The notes beneath the pieces are model-generated. The model was not told the DNA's origin. It searched no databases and saw only the letters and a list, made by a program, of their open reading frames with translations. From assembly GCA_000759755.1 (NCBI GenBank), contig BBMW01000013.1, forward strand, positions 310,001 through 374,000: DNA of 64,000 bases, in the 5' to 3' direction. Source of the stretch: Citrobacter werkmanii NBRC 105721. Lineage in GTDB: Bacteria; Pseudomonadota; Gammaproteobacteria; Enterobacterales; Enterobacteriaceae. Below, one piece after another: positions 1 to 7,947 of the stretch. How positions within the stretch are numbered: position 1 is the first letter of the stretch; every line of letters starts with the position of its first letter. Position numbers and translations under genes: made by a program.

Positions 1-11
1 CAGGAGGGGTG

Positions 12-1136
12 ATGCGCCGATTACGCAATATTTATAACCTTGGCATCAAAGAGTTACGCAGTCTGCTGGGTGACAAAGCGATGCTGACGCTGATCGTTTT
101 CGCCTTCACGATTTCGGTTTACTCCTCCGCAACTGTCCTGCCGGGGTCGCTACATCTGGCGCCGATTGCCATCGCGGATATGGACCAGTCGCAGTTGTCG
201 AACCGGATTGTGAACAGCTTTTATCGCCCGTGGTTTTTACCGCCGGAGATGATCACCGCCGATGAGATGGATGCCGGGCTGGATGCCGGTCGCTACACCT
301 TCGCCGTGAACATTCCGCCTGATTTTCAGCGTGATGTGCTGGCCGGGCGACAGCCAGATATCCAGGTCAACGTCGATGCCACGCGGATGAGCCAGGCCTT
401 CACCGGCAACAGCTATATCCAGAATATCATTAGTGGTGAAGTGAACAGTTTTGTGGCGCGTTACCGCGATAATAATGAGCCGCCGGTGGCGCTGGAAATG
501 CGCATGCGCTTCAACCCCAACCTGGAGCCTGCCCGCTTTGGCGCGGTAATGGCAATTATCAATAACATTACCATGCTGGCGATTGTGCTTACCGGGTCGG
601 CGCTGATCCGCGAGCGCGAACATGGGACCATTGAGCACCTGCTGGTGATGCCGGTGACACCGTTTGAGATAATGATGGCGAAAATCTGGTCGATGGGACT
701 GGTGGTGCTGGTGGTTTCCGGTCTGTCGCTGATGCTGATGGTAAAAGGCGTACTCGGGGTGCCAATTGAAGGTTCCATTCCGCTGTTTATGCTGGGGGTG
801 GCGCTGAGCCTGTTTGCCACCACCTCGATCGGCATTTTTATGGGGACGCTGGCGCGCTCCATGCCGCAACTGGGGCTGTTGATGATTCTGGTGCTGCTGC
901 CGTTACAGATGCTCTCCGGCGGCTCCACGCCGCGTGAAAGCATGCCACAGGCGGTGCAGGACATTATGCTGACCATGCCGACCACCCACTTTGTCAGTCT
1001 CGCGCAGGCGATACTTTATCGCGGGGCCGGGTTTAACATCGTCTGGCCGCAGTTCCTGACGCTGCTGGCGATTGGCGGGGCGTTCTTCCTGATAGCGCTG
1101 CTGCGTTTTCGCAAGACGATTGGCACGATGGCGTAA
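12..1136 (+). CDS. yhhJ: ABC-2 type transporter permease YhhJ
   Basis: Inner-membrane permease subunit of an ABC-2 exporter, 374 aa, the usual YhhJ length. One membrane segment near residues 25-45 is followed by a large periplasmic domain (about 45-175), then a cluster of membrane segments from about 180 to the C-terminus, the normal ABC-2 arrangement. In E. coli it lies downstream of rbbA and yhiI, which would be just left of this window. The start is the ATG at 12, with CAGGAGGGG directly upstream; a GTG one codon earlier overlaps that ribosome binding site and is less likely. The exported substrate is not established. Identity is by close similarity to the E. coli protein as I know it. Confidence 0.93.
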   Translation: MRRLRNIYNLGIKELRSLLGDKAMLTLIVFAFTISVYSSATVLPGSLHLAPIAIADMDQSQLSNRIVNSFYRPWFLPPEMITADEMDAGLDAGRYTFAVNIPPDFQRDVLAGRQPDIQVNVDATRMSQAFTGNSYIQNIISGEVNSFVARYRDNNEPPVALEMRMRFNPNLEPARFGAVMAIINNITMLAIVLTGSALIREREHGTIEHLLVMPVTPFEIMMAKIWSMGLVVLVVSGLSLMLMVKGVLGVPIEGSIPLFMLGVALSLFATTSIGIFMGTLARSMPQLGLLMILVLLPLQMLSGGSTPRESMPQAVQDIMLTMPTTHFVSLAQAILYRGAGFNIVWPQFLTLLAIGGAFFLIALLRFRKTIGTMA

Positions 1137-1143
1137 ACATTAT

Positions 1144-1173
1144 TGCCGGATAAGGCGCAGCCGCCATCCGGCA
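1144..1173. repeat. REP element
   Basis: Imperfect palindrome with TGCCGGAT and ATCCGGCA arms, the enterobacterial REP pattern, between the convergent yhhJ and nikR stops. It may protect or terminate the two transcripts. Confidence 0.85.
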
Positions 1174-1186
1174 ACGAAACAGGCAA

Positions 1187-1594
<408 letters not shown>

Positions 1595-1679
1595 TTAACC
1601 TTTCATGTGGCGCGTTGGCGCACAGGGAATAAAGGGAATAGCGTATTTTGTAACATACGTCAGGCATCCGGGGAAAAGG

Positions 1680-2540
1680 TTAATGCTCCCGCAATAAACG
1701 CAGCAGGGTACTGACCTGTTCATCCAGCGGGGCGAGCGTATCTTTAACGATCAGATGCAGCGGCGTGGCGCGGCGAGCGCCATGGCTTAACGGCAGCGGA
1801 CGTAAAAGCCCCTGGGCCAGTTGCGTCTGAATACGCTCCTCAGGCAGCCAGCCGTAACCGACCTGATACATGACAGCATCAATCGCGGCATCAATGGTAG
1901 AGAAGGTCCAGGCATCGCGCACCGGTTGCTGCGGGTTGTCGCGATCGGCAATGCGAATCAGTGGCCATGCGCGTAATGCGTCTTCATCCAGCGGTGCATC
2001 AAGAGTGCAGAGCGGGTGATCGCGATGGGCAACGGCCACGAAGTCAATGTTCATCAGCCATTCACCACGCCCGGTAACATCCTGACGCCGGGTCAGGACC
2101 ATTACGTCCGCATCGGCATGCGCTGCCAGCCTGTCGTCTGCATTTTCCAGTACCTCGGTCAGCCGCACCTGCGTTTGCGGCCACGCCAGCTGAAACTGCT
2201 TGAGGATCGCGAACAGGCGTTTGCGTGGGAAGATACTATCCACCAGCAAATCCAGCCGTGTTCGCGTGCCGTTTTGCAACGTTGCTGCCCGGGTCTCCAC
2301 CCATAAAAAGGCCTTCAGTAACGGTTTGACCTGAGCTAGCAACAACTCGCCCGCCGGGGTTAAAACCGCCCTGCGGCCTTCCGGCGTCAGCAGCGGCACG
2401 CCGAGTCGCTCCTGCAGTAGCGCCAGATTGTAGCTTACCGATGACTGGCTACGGTTGGTCTCTTCCGCGGCTTTCGCAAAGCTGCCCAGTTCCACCACTT
2501 TCTCCAGCAGGGCCCATTGTTCGAGGGTTGTTTTGTGCAT
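1680..2540 (-). CDS. LysR family regulator divergent from padC
   Basis: LysR-type transcriptional regulator of 286 aa. Residues about 3-62 are the winged helix-turn-helix (SFAKAAEETNRSQSSVSYNL recognition region); the rest is the type 2 periplasmic-binding-like effector domain, somewhat short for the family. It is transcribed divergently from the phenolic acid decarboxylase gene across 99 bp that contains a long inverted repeat, the classic layout of a LysR regulator and its target. Inference: it responds to hydroxycinnamic acids or a related phenolic and controls padC. It has no relation to the PadR family that controls padC in Bacillus and Lactobacillus. Confidence 0.85.
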   Translation of the reverse strand: MHKTTLEQWALLEKVVELGSFAKAAEETNRSQSSVSYNLALLQERLGVPLLTPEGRRAVLTPAGELLLAQVKPLLKAFLWVETRAATLQNGTRTRLDLLVDSIFPRKRLFAILKQFQLAWPQTQVRLTEVLENADDRLAAHADADVMVLTRRQDVTGRGEWLMNIDFVAVAHRDHPLCTLDAPLDEDALRAWPLIRIADRDNPQQPVRDAWTFSTIDAAIDAVMYQVGYGWLPEERIQTQLAQGLLRPLPLSHGARRATPLHLIVKDTLAPLDEQVSTLLRLLREH

Positions 2541-2549
2541 AACTCATCT

Positions 2550-2598
2550 AAAAATTGAATGAATATGATGTAAACATAGCGTTATTCATCCAATTTTT
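2550..2598. promoter_or_regulatory. Inverted-repeat operator between lysR gene and padC
   Basis: Two 15-bp arms, AAAAATTGAATGAAT (2550-2564) and ATTCATCCAATTTTT (2584-2598), are inverted with one mismatch and separated by 19 bp. They occupy the short divergent promoter region, where a LysR tetramer would bind. The assignment to the neighbouring LysR protein is inferred. Confidence 0.7.
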
Positions 2599-2639
2599 GA
2601 AGCGTTAAGATCTTCGCATCAAGTAAGAGGAGAACGAAT

Positions 2640-3146
2640 ATGAGCGCTTTTGATAAACATGATTTGAGCGAATTTGTCGGCAAACATCTGGTCTATACCT
2701 ACGATAATGGCTGGAATTACGAGATCTACGTAAAAAATGAGACCACGCTGGATTACCGCATTCACAGCGGTATTGTGGGTAATCGTTGGGTGAAAGATCA
2801 GCGGGCGTATATTGTGCGGGTAGGGGCGAGTGTTTATAAAATTTCCTGGACCGAACCGACCGGGACCGACGTCAGCCTGATCGTAAACCTGGGCGACAAA
2901 CTCTTTCACGGCACCATCTTTTTCCCGCGCTGGGTGATTAACAATCCGGAAAAAACGGTGTGCTTCCAGAATGATCATATTCCGTTGATGATGTCGTATC
3001 GCGATGCGGGTCCGGCGTATCCAACCGAGGTGATTGATGAGTTCGCGACCATCACCTTCGTGCGTGACTGCGGGGCAAACAATGACGACGTGATTGCCTG
3101 CGCGGCGAGTGAGTTGCCGAAAAACTTCCCGGAAAATTTACGCTAA
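2640..3146 (+). CDS. padC: Phenolic acid decarboxylase PadC
   Basis: Cytoplasmic, cofactor-free decarboxylase of 168 aa that converts ferulic, p-coumaric and caffeic acids to the 4-vinylphenols, a detoxification of plant phenolics. The family's catalytic residues are present: Tyr19 and Tyr21 (LVYTYDNGW), Arg49 and Glu72, equivalent to Tyr11, Tyr13, Arg41 and Glu64 of the Bacillus enzyme. AAGAGGAG lies just before the ATG. It overlaps the 3' end of convergent acpT by 9 bp. It sits where E. coli K-12 carries nikABCDE, so the region has been rearranged. Probably controlled by the divergent LysR gene. Confidence 0.92.
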   Translation: MSAFDKHDLSEFVGKHLVYTYDNGWNYEIYVKNETTLDYRIHSGIVGNRWVKDQRAYIVRVGASVYKISWTEPTGTDVSLIVNLGDKLFHGTIFFPRWVINNPEKTVCFQNDHIPLMMSYRDAGPAYPTEVIDEFATITFVRDCGANNDDVIACAASELPKNFPENLR

Positions 3147-3728
3147 GGCTTCCAGACGCTGCACGGCGTCGGCGGTCAGGGTAAATGGCGTGGGGGTGCA
3201 CACCGCCAGGCTCAGGGTATCGATCTGGCACTGGCTGACGGAGAGTGAGGAGGTCAGCGCGGTGCTATCGACGCTGACGATTTGCCAGGCGCTGCCGCCA
3301 CGCTGTTTCACAATAGCTTCTTTACGCGTCCAGATACGCCAGAACGCCGCCAGCTGTTGCTCCGGGCGTTCGGCCTCTACTTCGGCATGTTCTCCGAGAC
3401 TGAACACCGTGTTTGCCAGCGTCTGCCAGTTATCGCGCGGGCGCACGACTTCAATATCGCAGCCGACTTCCCCTTCGTCGCTGAGCAGCAGGACGATGTC
3501 ATCGCCGCTATGGCTGAGATTGAACCACAGAGGCGTATCAGCGGGAAAGGCAGGTTTTCCTTGTTCACCGTAGACAATGTCCGGCAATGGCGAAAGGGCA
3601 TGGGAAAGCAGCACGCGGCCAGCCAGCCAGCGTGCCCGGCGAGCACCTTGCGGCGCTTGCTCTTTCATCGCGGCAGGCAGTTCGCCAGCGCTTAAAACAG
3701 AAACTTTCCCAAGAACGATCTGATACAT
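3138..3728 (-). CDS. acpT: 4'-phosphopantetheinyl transferase AcpT
   Basis: Transfers the 4'-phosphopantetheine group from CoA to a carrier-protein serine. The 196-aa length matches AcpT (holo-ACP synthase 2). The two Sfp-type signatures are present: GCDIE at residues 89-93 (magnesium binding) and WTRKEAIVK at 133-141. Its 3' end overlaps padC. It is transcribed in the same direction as yhhT upstream, 62 bp away. In E. coli the physiological carrier protein is not the fatty-acid ACP but probably a carrier encoded in accessory clusters. Confidence 0.92.
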   Translation of the reverse strand: MYQIVLGKVSVLSAGELPAAMKEQAPQGARRARWLAGRVLLSHALSPLPDIVYGEQGKPAFPADTPLWFNLSHSGDDIVLLLSDEGEVGCDIEVVRPRDNWQTLANTVFSLGEHAEVEAERPEQQLAAFWRIWTRKEAIVKQRGGSAWQIVSVDSTALTSSLSVSQCQIDTLSLAVCTPTPFTLTADAVQRLEALA

Positions 3729-3790
3729 ATCAGGACTAACCTTTAGTAATAATGGGGTTGTGTATCATTCTTCACGTGCCATTTGCAAGT

Positions 3791-4840
3791 TTATCCCGGT
3801 AATCGACTTTTGGGTCTGCCTGGTCCCAGCAAAATTGCCAGTTTGCTGCCGCCTTTGGTGGTTTCCATCCAGATTTTACACACGCTGGTTAACGGCACGG
3901 AGAGTAACATGCCGACCGGGCCGAGCAGCCATCCCCATACCAACAGGGAGAGAAAGACGATCAGCGTCGATAATCCCAGGCGGTGCCCCATCATACGGGG
4001 TTCGAGAATATTACCAATCACCATATGCACGACCAGAAACAGCGCGCCAACCAGCACGCATTCGTAAATGCCGTTGAACAGCAGCGCCTGAACCATGGGC
4101 GGGACGGCGGAAATGACCGAGCCAATGTTGGGCACGTAGTTTAGCAGGAATGCCAGCACGCCCCACATCAGAGCAAACTGAATCCCCATCAGCGCCAGCC
4201 CCAGCCAGACAATGGCGCCGGTCCATAAGCTGAGCAACGTTTTCAGCGCCAGATAGTGTGAAACGCCCTTCAGCGCCCGATGCAGCCCCGCAATGTGAAT
4301 CTGCGGATTGTTTAACGCGAAGCGCAGCTTATAAGGAACGTGGCGCACTTCAAACAGCATAAAGACGACCGTCATTACCAACAGGACGACGCTGGCCATG
4401 GCGCCGGAAAGACTCGTCATTAGCGTGGTCGTGAAGGTCATCAGTTTGTCGGAGTCCATCCGTTGCAGCATGCGCTCCGGGGACATATGCAGGTTCAGAA
4501 AGGGGACCATTTCTTGCAGATACAGAACCTTGCGCGTCAACTCCTTATTGTATTTTGGCAACATGGCCATGAACTCAGTGATCGACGATGCAAGCACGCC
4601 AACCAGCGCCGTAAGAACAATCAGCATTACTACTACCACTAACGTAATGGCTACCGGGCGACGCACCCCCCGGCGAATAAACCAGGTGACCAGCGGGTTC
4701 AATACGATGGCAAAAAAGAGCGCCAATAGCAGTTGCACAATGATATCCGCCGCGGCATGGATGCCCGCGAGGATCACCACCAAAGCGGCCAGTTTGAGCA
4801 AAATATGCATACCCGTTTTATCGGGCTGAGCGGTTGTCAT
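3791..4840 (-). CDS. yhhT: AI-2E family membrane protein YhhT
   Basis: Inner-membrane protein of 349 aa in the PerM/AI-2E transporter family, with paired N-terminal hydrophobic segments, a central soluble stretch (about residues 95-150) and several C-terminal membrane segments. The reading frame stays open another 63 codons upstream, but the start at MTTAQPDKTG gives the E. coli length and follows GGAAGAAAA. The extra upstream region would overlap the start of divergent yhhS, another reason to reject it. Substrate unknown. Confidence 0.92.
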   Translation of the reverse strand: MTTAQPDKTGMHILLKLAALVVILAGIHAAADIIVQLLLALFFAIVLNPLVTWFIRRGVRRPVAITLVVVVMLIVLTALVGVLASSITEFMAMLPKYNKELTRKVLYLQEMVPFLNLHMSPERMLQRMDSDKLMTFTTTLMTSLSGAMASVVLLVMTVVFMLFEVRHVPYKLRFALNNPQIHIAGLHRALKGVSHYLALKTLLSLWTGAIVWLGLALMGIQFALMWGVLAFLLNYVPNIGSVISAVPPMVQALLFNGIYECVLVGALFLVVHMVIGNILEPRMMGHRLGLSTLIVFLSLLVWGWLLGPVGMLLSVPLTSVCKIWMETTKGGSKLAILLGPGRPKSRLPG

Positions 4841-4973
4841 GTTTTCTTCCTGTTTGCGTTTTTGCATTAAGTGTAGCGGTTGGCTTGCGTCTGTTATTCC
4901 TAAACTGGCTGCTGATTTATGGTCTGCAACATGGTAGAAATGAAACACTGTTGTGAAAATGTGGTGACCTTCC

Positions 4974-6191
4974 ATGCCCGAACCCGTCGCTGAACCGACG
5001 CTAAGCGGTTTGCGCCTTAATCTGCGCATTGTCTCGGTGGTGATGTTTAACTTCGCCAGCTATCTGACCATCGGCCTGCCGCTCGCGGTATTGCCTGGCT
5101 ATGTCCATGATGTGATGGGATTTAGCGCCTTCTGGGCAGGACTGGTCATCAGTCTGCAATATTTCGCCACGCTGCTGAGCCGCCCTCATGCCGGTCGCTA
5201 TGCCGATCTGCTGGGGCCGAAAAAAATCGTGGTATTCGGACTGTGCGGCTGCTTTTTAAGTGGTTTGGGCTATCTGCTGGCGGGATCAACCCAAGGTTGG
5301 CCGCTGGTAAGTTTGTTGCTGTTATGCATCGGGCGGGTGATTCTGGGCATCGGGCAAAGCTTTGCCGGGACCGGCTCTACGCTATGGGGCGTGGGAGTTG
5401 TTGGCTCGATGCACATCGGACGGGTGATTTCGTGGAATGGCATCGTGACCTATGGCGCGATGGCGATAGGCGCTCCGCTGGGCGTTCTGTTTTATGCCTG
5501 GGGTGGCTTACAGGGGCTGGCGCTGACCGTGATGGGCGTGGCGCTGTTGGCAATATTGCTGGCGCTCCCCCGACCGGCGGTGAAGGCCAGCAAAGGCAAA
5601 CCGTTGCCGTTTCGCGCGGTACTTGGACGCGTCTGGTTGTACGGCATGGCGCTGGCGTTGGCCTCCGCCGGATTTGGCGTGATCGCCACCTTTATCACGC
5701 TGTTTTATGATGCTAAAGGTTGGGACGGTGCAGCTTTTGCGCTGACGCTTTTTAGCTGTACGTTTGTGGGCACTCGCTTGTTATTCCCAAATGGTATCAA
5801 CCGGTTAGGTGGGCTCAATGTCGCGATGATCTGTTTTAGCGTCGAGATTGTTGGTCTGCTGCTGGTGGGCATGGCCTCCATGCCGTGGATGGCGAAAATC
5901 GGCGTTCTGCTGGCAGGTGCCGGGTTCTCGTTGGTCTTCCCGGCGCTGGGCGTGGTGGCGGTAAAAGCCGTCCCGCAGCAAAATCAGGGCGCCGCGCTGG
6001 CGACCTATACGGTGTTTATGGATTTATCGCTGGGCGTTACCGGGCCGCTGGCCGGGCTGGTAATGACGTGGGCGGGTGTACCGGTTATCTATCTGGCGGC
6101 AGCCGGGCTGGTGGCGGTGGCGTTACTGCTGACCTGGCGGCTAAAAAAACGGCCTCAGGTGGTGTCACCGGAGGCCGAGTCATCGTCTTAA
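4974..6191 (+). CDS. yhhS: MFS transporter YhhS
   Basis: Twelve-segment major facilitator of 405 aa, a drug/sugar efflux type protein in the YhhS/YfcJ group; E. coli YhhS has been linked to arabinose efflux and glyphosate tolerance. The motif between segments 2 and 3 (SRPHAGRYADLLGPKK, residues about 69-84) is the MFS signature A. Divergent from yhhT and convergent with dcrB, whose terminator lies inside the last codons of this gene. Confidence 0.93.
   Translation: MPEPVAEPTLSGLRLNLRIVSVVMFNFASYLTIGLPLAVLPGYVHDVMGFSAFWAGLVISLQYFATLLSRPHAGRYADLLGPKKIVVFGLCGCFLSGLGYLLAGSTQGWPLVSLLLLCIGRVILGIGQSFAGTGSTLWGVGVVGSMHIGRVISWNGIVTYGAMAIGAPLGVLFYAWGGLQGLALTVMGVALLAILLALPRPAVKASKGKPLPFRAVLGRVWLYGMALALASAGFGVIATFITLFYDAKGWDGAAFALTLFSCTFVGTRLLFPNGINRLGGLNVAMICFSVEIVGLLLVGMASMPWMAKIGVLLAGAGFSLVFPALGVVAVKAVPQQNQGAALATYTVFMDLSLGVTGPLAGLVMTWAGVPVIYLAAAGLVAVALLLTWRLKKRPQVVSPEAESSS
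6143..6177 (-). terminator. Intrinsic terminator of dcrB inside yhhS 3' end
   Basis: Read on the minus strand, stem arms CGGCCTC and GAGGCCG enclose a 14-nt loop and are followed by seven T. It lies 18 bp past the dcrB stop and wholly within yhhS coding sequence. Confidence 0.8.
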
Positions 6192-6194
6192 CCG

Positions 6195-6752
6195 TTACTG
6201 GATAACCAGCGTGTTAATGATGTTTTCTGCGGTCGTTTGCGCTTTTTGCTGATCGTCAGCAGGCAGCGTGATTTGCAGCGTCAGCAGTTGGTTGTCCACT
6301 TTACCCAGCACCACGGAAGAGTAAGCGGTCTGGCCTTTGGCCGAGATGATGCTGTCTAACTGTTGCAGCGTGTGGCCTTTCAGCTCAATAGATTTATTGG
6401 TGACGACCTGCAACTGCGGGTCGCGGCTACGCTGCTGATCTTCCAGGCGTTTTGCCAGCACCGCCAGATCTTCGTTGGTATTGTCGCCGACAATTACAAT
6501 CACCGCTTTCTGGCCGGTTGCGTCAGAATACACGTGCATATTGTTCGCCTGGGTACCCAGCTTGCCGCTCTGATCGGTCATATCCGCTGGCAGGGAAAAA
6601 CTGAGTTTGCCGTCCAGCAGGCTGACCGGTTGTCCGGTGGCGCTACTCTCTGCGGCAGCACCTTCTGCTGGCGCTTTTGTATCGCTATTATCACAGGCCG
6701 CAAGCCCCATAACCAGCAGGCCAATACCGACATATTTAACCAGATTGCGCAT
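6195..6752 (-). CDS. dcrB: Lipoprotein DcrB
   Basis: Inner-membrane-anchored periplasmic lipoprotein of 185 aa. The signal peptide ends with the lipobox LAAC (Cys20). In E. coli it is required for phage C1 and C6 adsorption or DNA entry and affects envelope lipoprotein handling together with yhhQ-region genes. I used the Met before [10 protein letters not shown], which gives the E. coli length and a proper signal peptide, rather than an upstream Met that would add 18 hydrophilic residues. Confidence 0.93.
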   Translation of the reverse strand: MRNLVKYVGIGLLVMGLAACDNSDTKAPAEGAAAESSATGQPVSLLDGKLSFSLPADMTDQSGKLGTQANNMHVYSDATGQKAVIVIVGDNTNEDLAVLAKRLEDQQRSRDPQLQVVTNKSIELKGHTLQQLDSIISAKGQTAYSSVVLGKVDNQLLTLQITLPADDQQKAQTTAENIINTLVIQ

Positions 6753-6824
6753 TGACTTCTTCCTTTCGATAAACGGCCATAACGGCTCATTCGACCATCT
6801 TATCACAACTCGGAAAATGAACCT

Positions 6825-7490
6825 TTAACTCGTCTGCAATGCAGATAATTCAGATTTATCTGCCAGCCTTTTCAGTAACATATTCAGCAGTACGCCGTAC
6901 ATCGGCAGGAAGAAAATAATGCTGATTAGTACTTTGAAGCAGTAGTCGACCAGCGCGATTTCCATCCAGTGCTCGGCCATAAAGGCATCCGGGCTACGCC
7001 AGAAAGCGATAAAGAAAAAGGCCAACGTATCGCTGATGTTGCCAAACAGCGTGGAAGCCGTCGGCGCCAGCCACCAGCGGCGGTTCTGACGCAGGCGGTT
7101 AAAGACATGCACATCCAGAATTTGTCCCAGCGCGTAAGCCATAAAGCTGGCTGCAGCGATACGGGCGACAAACAGGTTAAAGTGCTGCAGCGCGCTGAAC
7201 CCCTGCCACGACCCCATATAGAACAGTGATGACACAACATAGGAGATCAGCAGCGCGGGGATCATCACCGCAAAGATGATACGTCGTGCCAACGGCGCGC
7301 CAAAAATACGCACGGTCAGGTCGGTCGCGAGGAAAATAAACGGAAAGCTAAAAGCGCCCCATGTGGTATGGAAACCAAAAATGGAGATCGGTAGCTGCAC
7401 CAGATAGTTGCTGGAGGTGATCACCAGCAGATGAAATAGCGATAGCCAAAACAACGCTTTTACGCGCTGAGATTGTGTAAACGGAGTCAT
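6825..7490 (-). CDS. yhhQ: Queuosine precursor transporter YhhQ
   Basis: Inner-membrane importer of 221 aa with about six hydrophobic segments, VUT/ECF-like family (former DUF165). E. coli YhhQ takes up the 7-deazaguanine precursors preQ0 and preQ1 for tRNA queuosine synthesis. The start at MTPFTQSQRV gives the family length; an upstream Met would add 18 residues. It is separated from dcrB by 72 bp and probably has its own promoter in the 168 bp before divergent tusA. Confidence 0.93.
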   Translation of the reverse strand: MTPFTQSQRVKALFWLSLFHLLVITSSNYLVQLPISIFGFHTTWGAFSFPFIFLATDLTVRIFGAPLARRIIFAVMIPALLISYVVSSLFYMGSWQGFSALQHFNLFVARIAAASFMAYALGQILDVHVFNRLRQNRRWWLAPTASTLFGNISDTLAFFFIAFWRSPDAFMAEHWMEIALVDYCFKVLISIIFFLPMYGVLLNMLLKRLADKSELSALQTS

Positions 7491-7658
7491 ATTGTGACCT
7501 TTTTGTTGGATGGGGTGAGGGAACCCAATAAAAAACCGTCGCATGATACTGCTTTAAGAGCACATTGCAATGGTTGTTTTTCACGCAATCGTTAACCTGA
7601 TTGGCTTACGCCACAACAGAGCGTAAAATAACGCCGTTTTTGCATGAATGAGACTACG

Positions 7659-7904
7659 ATGAGCGATCTGTTTACCTCTCCCGACCATACGCTTGATGCC
7701 CAGGGACTACGCTGCCCGGAACCTGTAATGATGGTGCGTAAAACTGTGCGCGGTATGCAGGCGGGTGAAACGTTGCTGATTGTCGCCGACGATCCGGCGA
7801 CAACCCGCGATATTCCCGGCTTCTGTACCTTTATGGAGCATGAACTGGTGGCCAAAGAGACCGACTCTCTGCCGTACCGCTATTTAGTGCGCAAAGGGCA
7901 GTAA
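7659..7904 (+). CDS. tusA: Sulfur carrier protein TusA
   Basis: Small cytoplasmic sulfur carrier, 81 aa, that accepts persulfide sulfur from IscS on Cys19 (LRCPEP motif) and passes it to TusBCD/TusE for 2-thiouridine formation in tRNA wobble positions; it also influences sulfur partition to other pathways. The ATG at 7659 gives the family N-terminus ([10 protein letters not shown]); an ATG 15 bp earlier is less likely. Also called sirA/yhhP. Convergent with zntA across a REP element. Confidence 0.96.
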   Translation: MSDLFTSPDHTLDAQGLRCPEPVMMVRKTVRGMQAGETLLIVADDPATTRDIPGFCTFMEHELVAKETDSLPYRYLVRKGQ

Positions 7905-7911
7905 TCTTGTT

Positions 7912-7945
7912 ATGCCGGATGGCGCTAACGCTTATCCGGCCTACA
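7912..7945. repeat. REP element
   Basis: Palindromic ATGCCGGAT...ATCCGGC unit followed by CTACA, between the convergent tusA and zntA stops. Confidence 0.88.
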
Positions 7946-7947
7946 GG

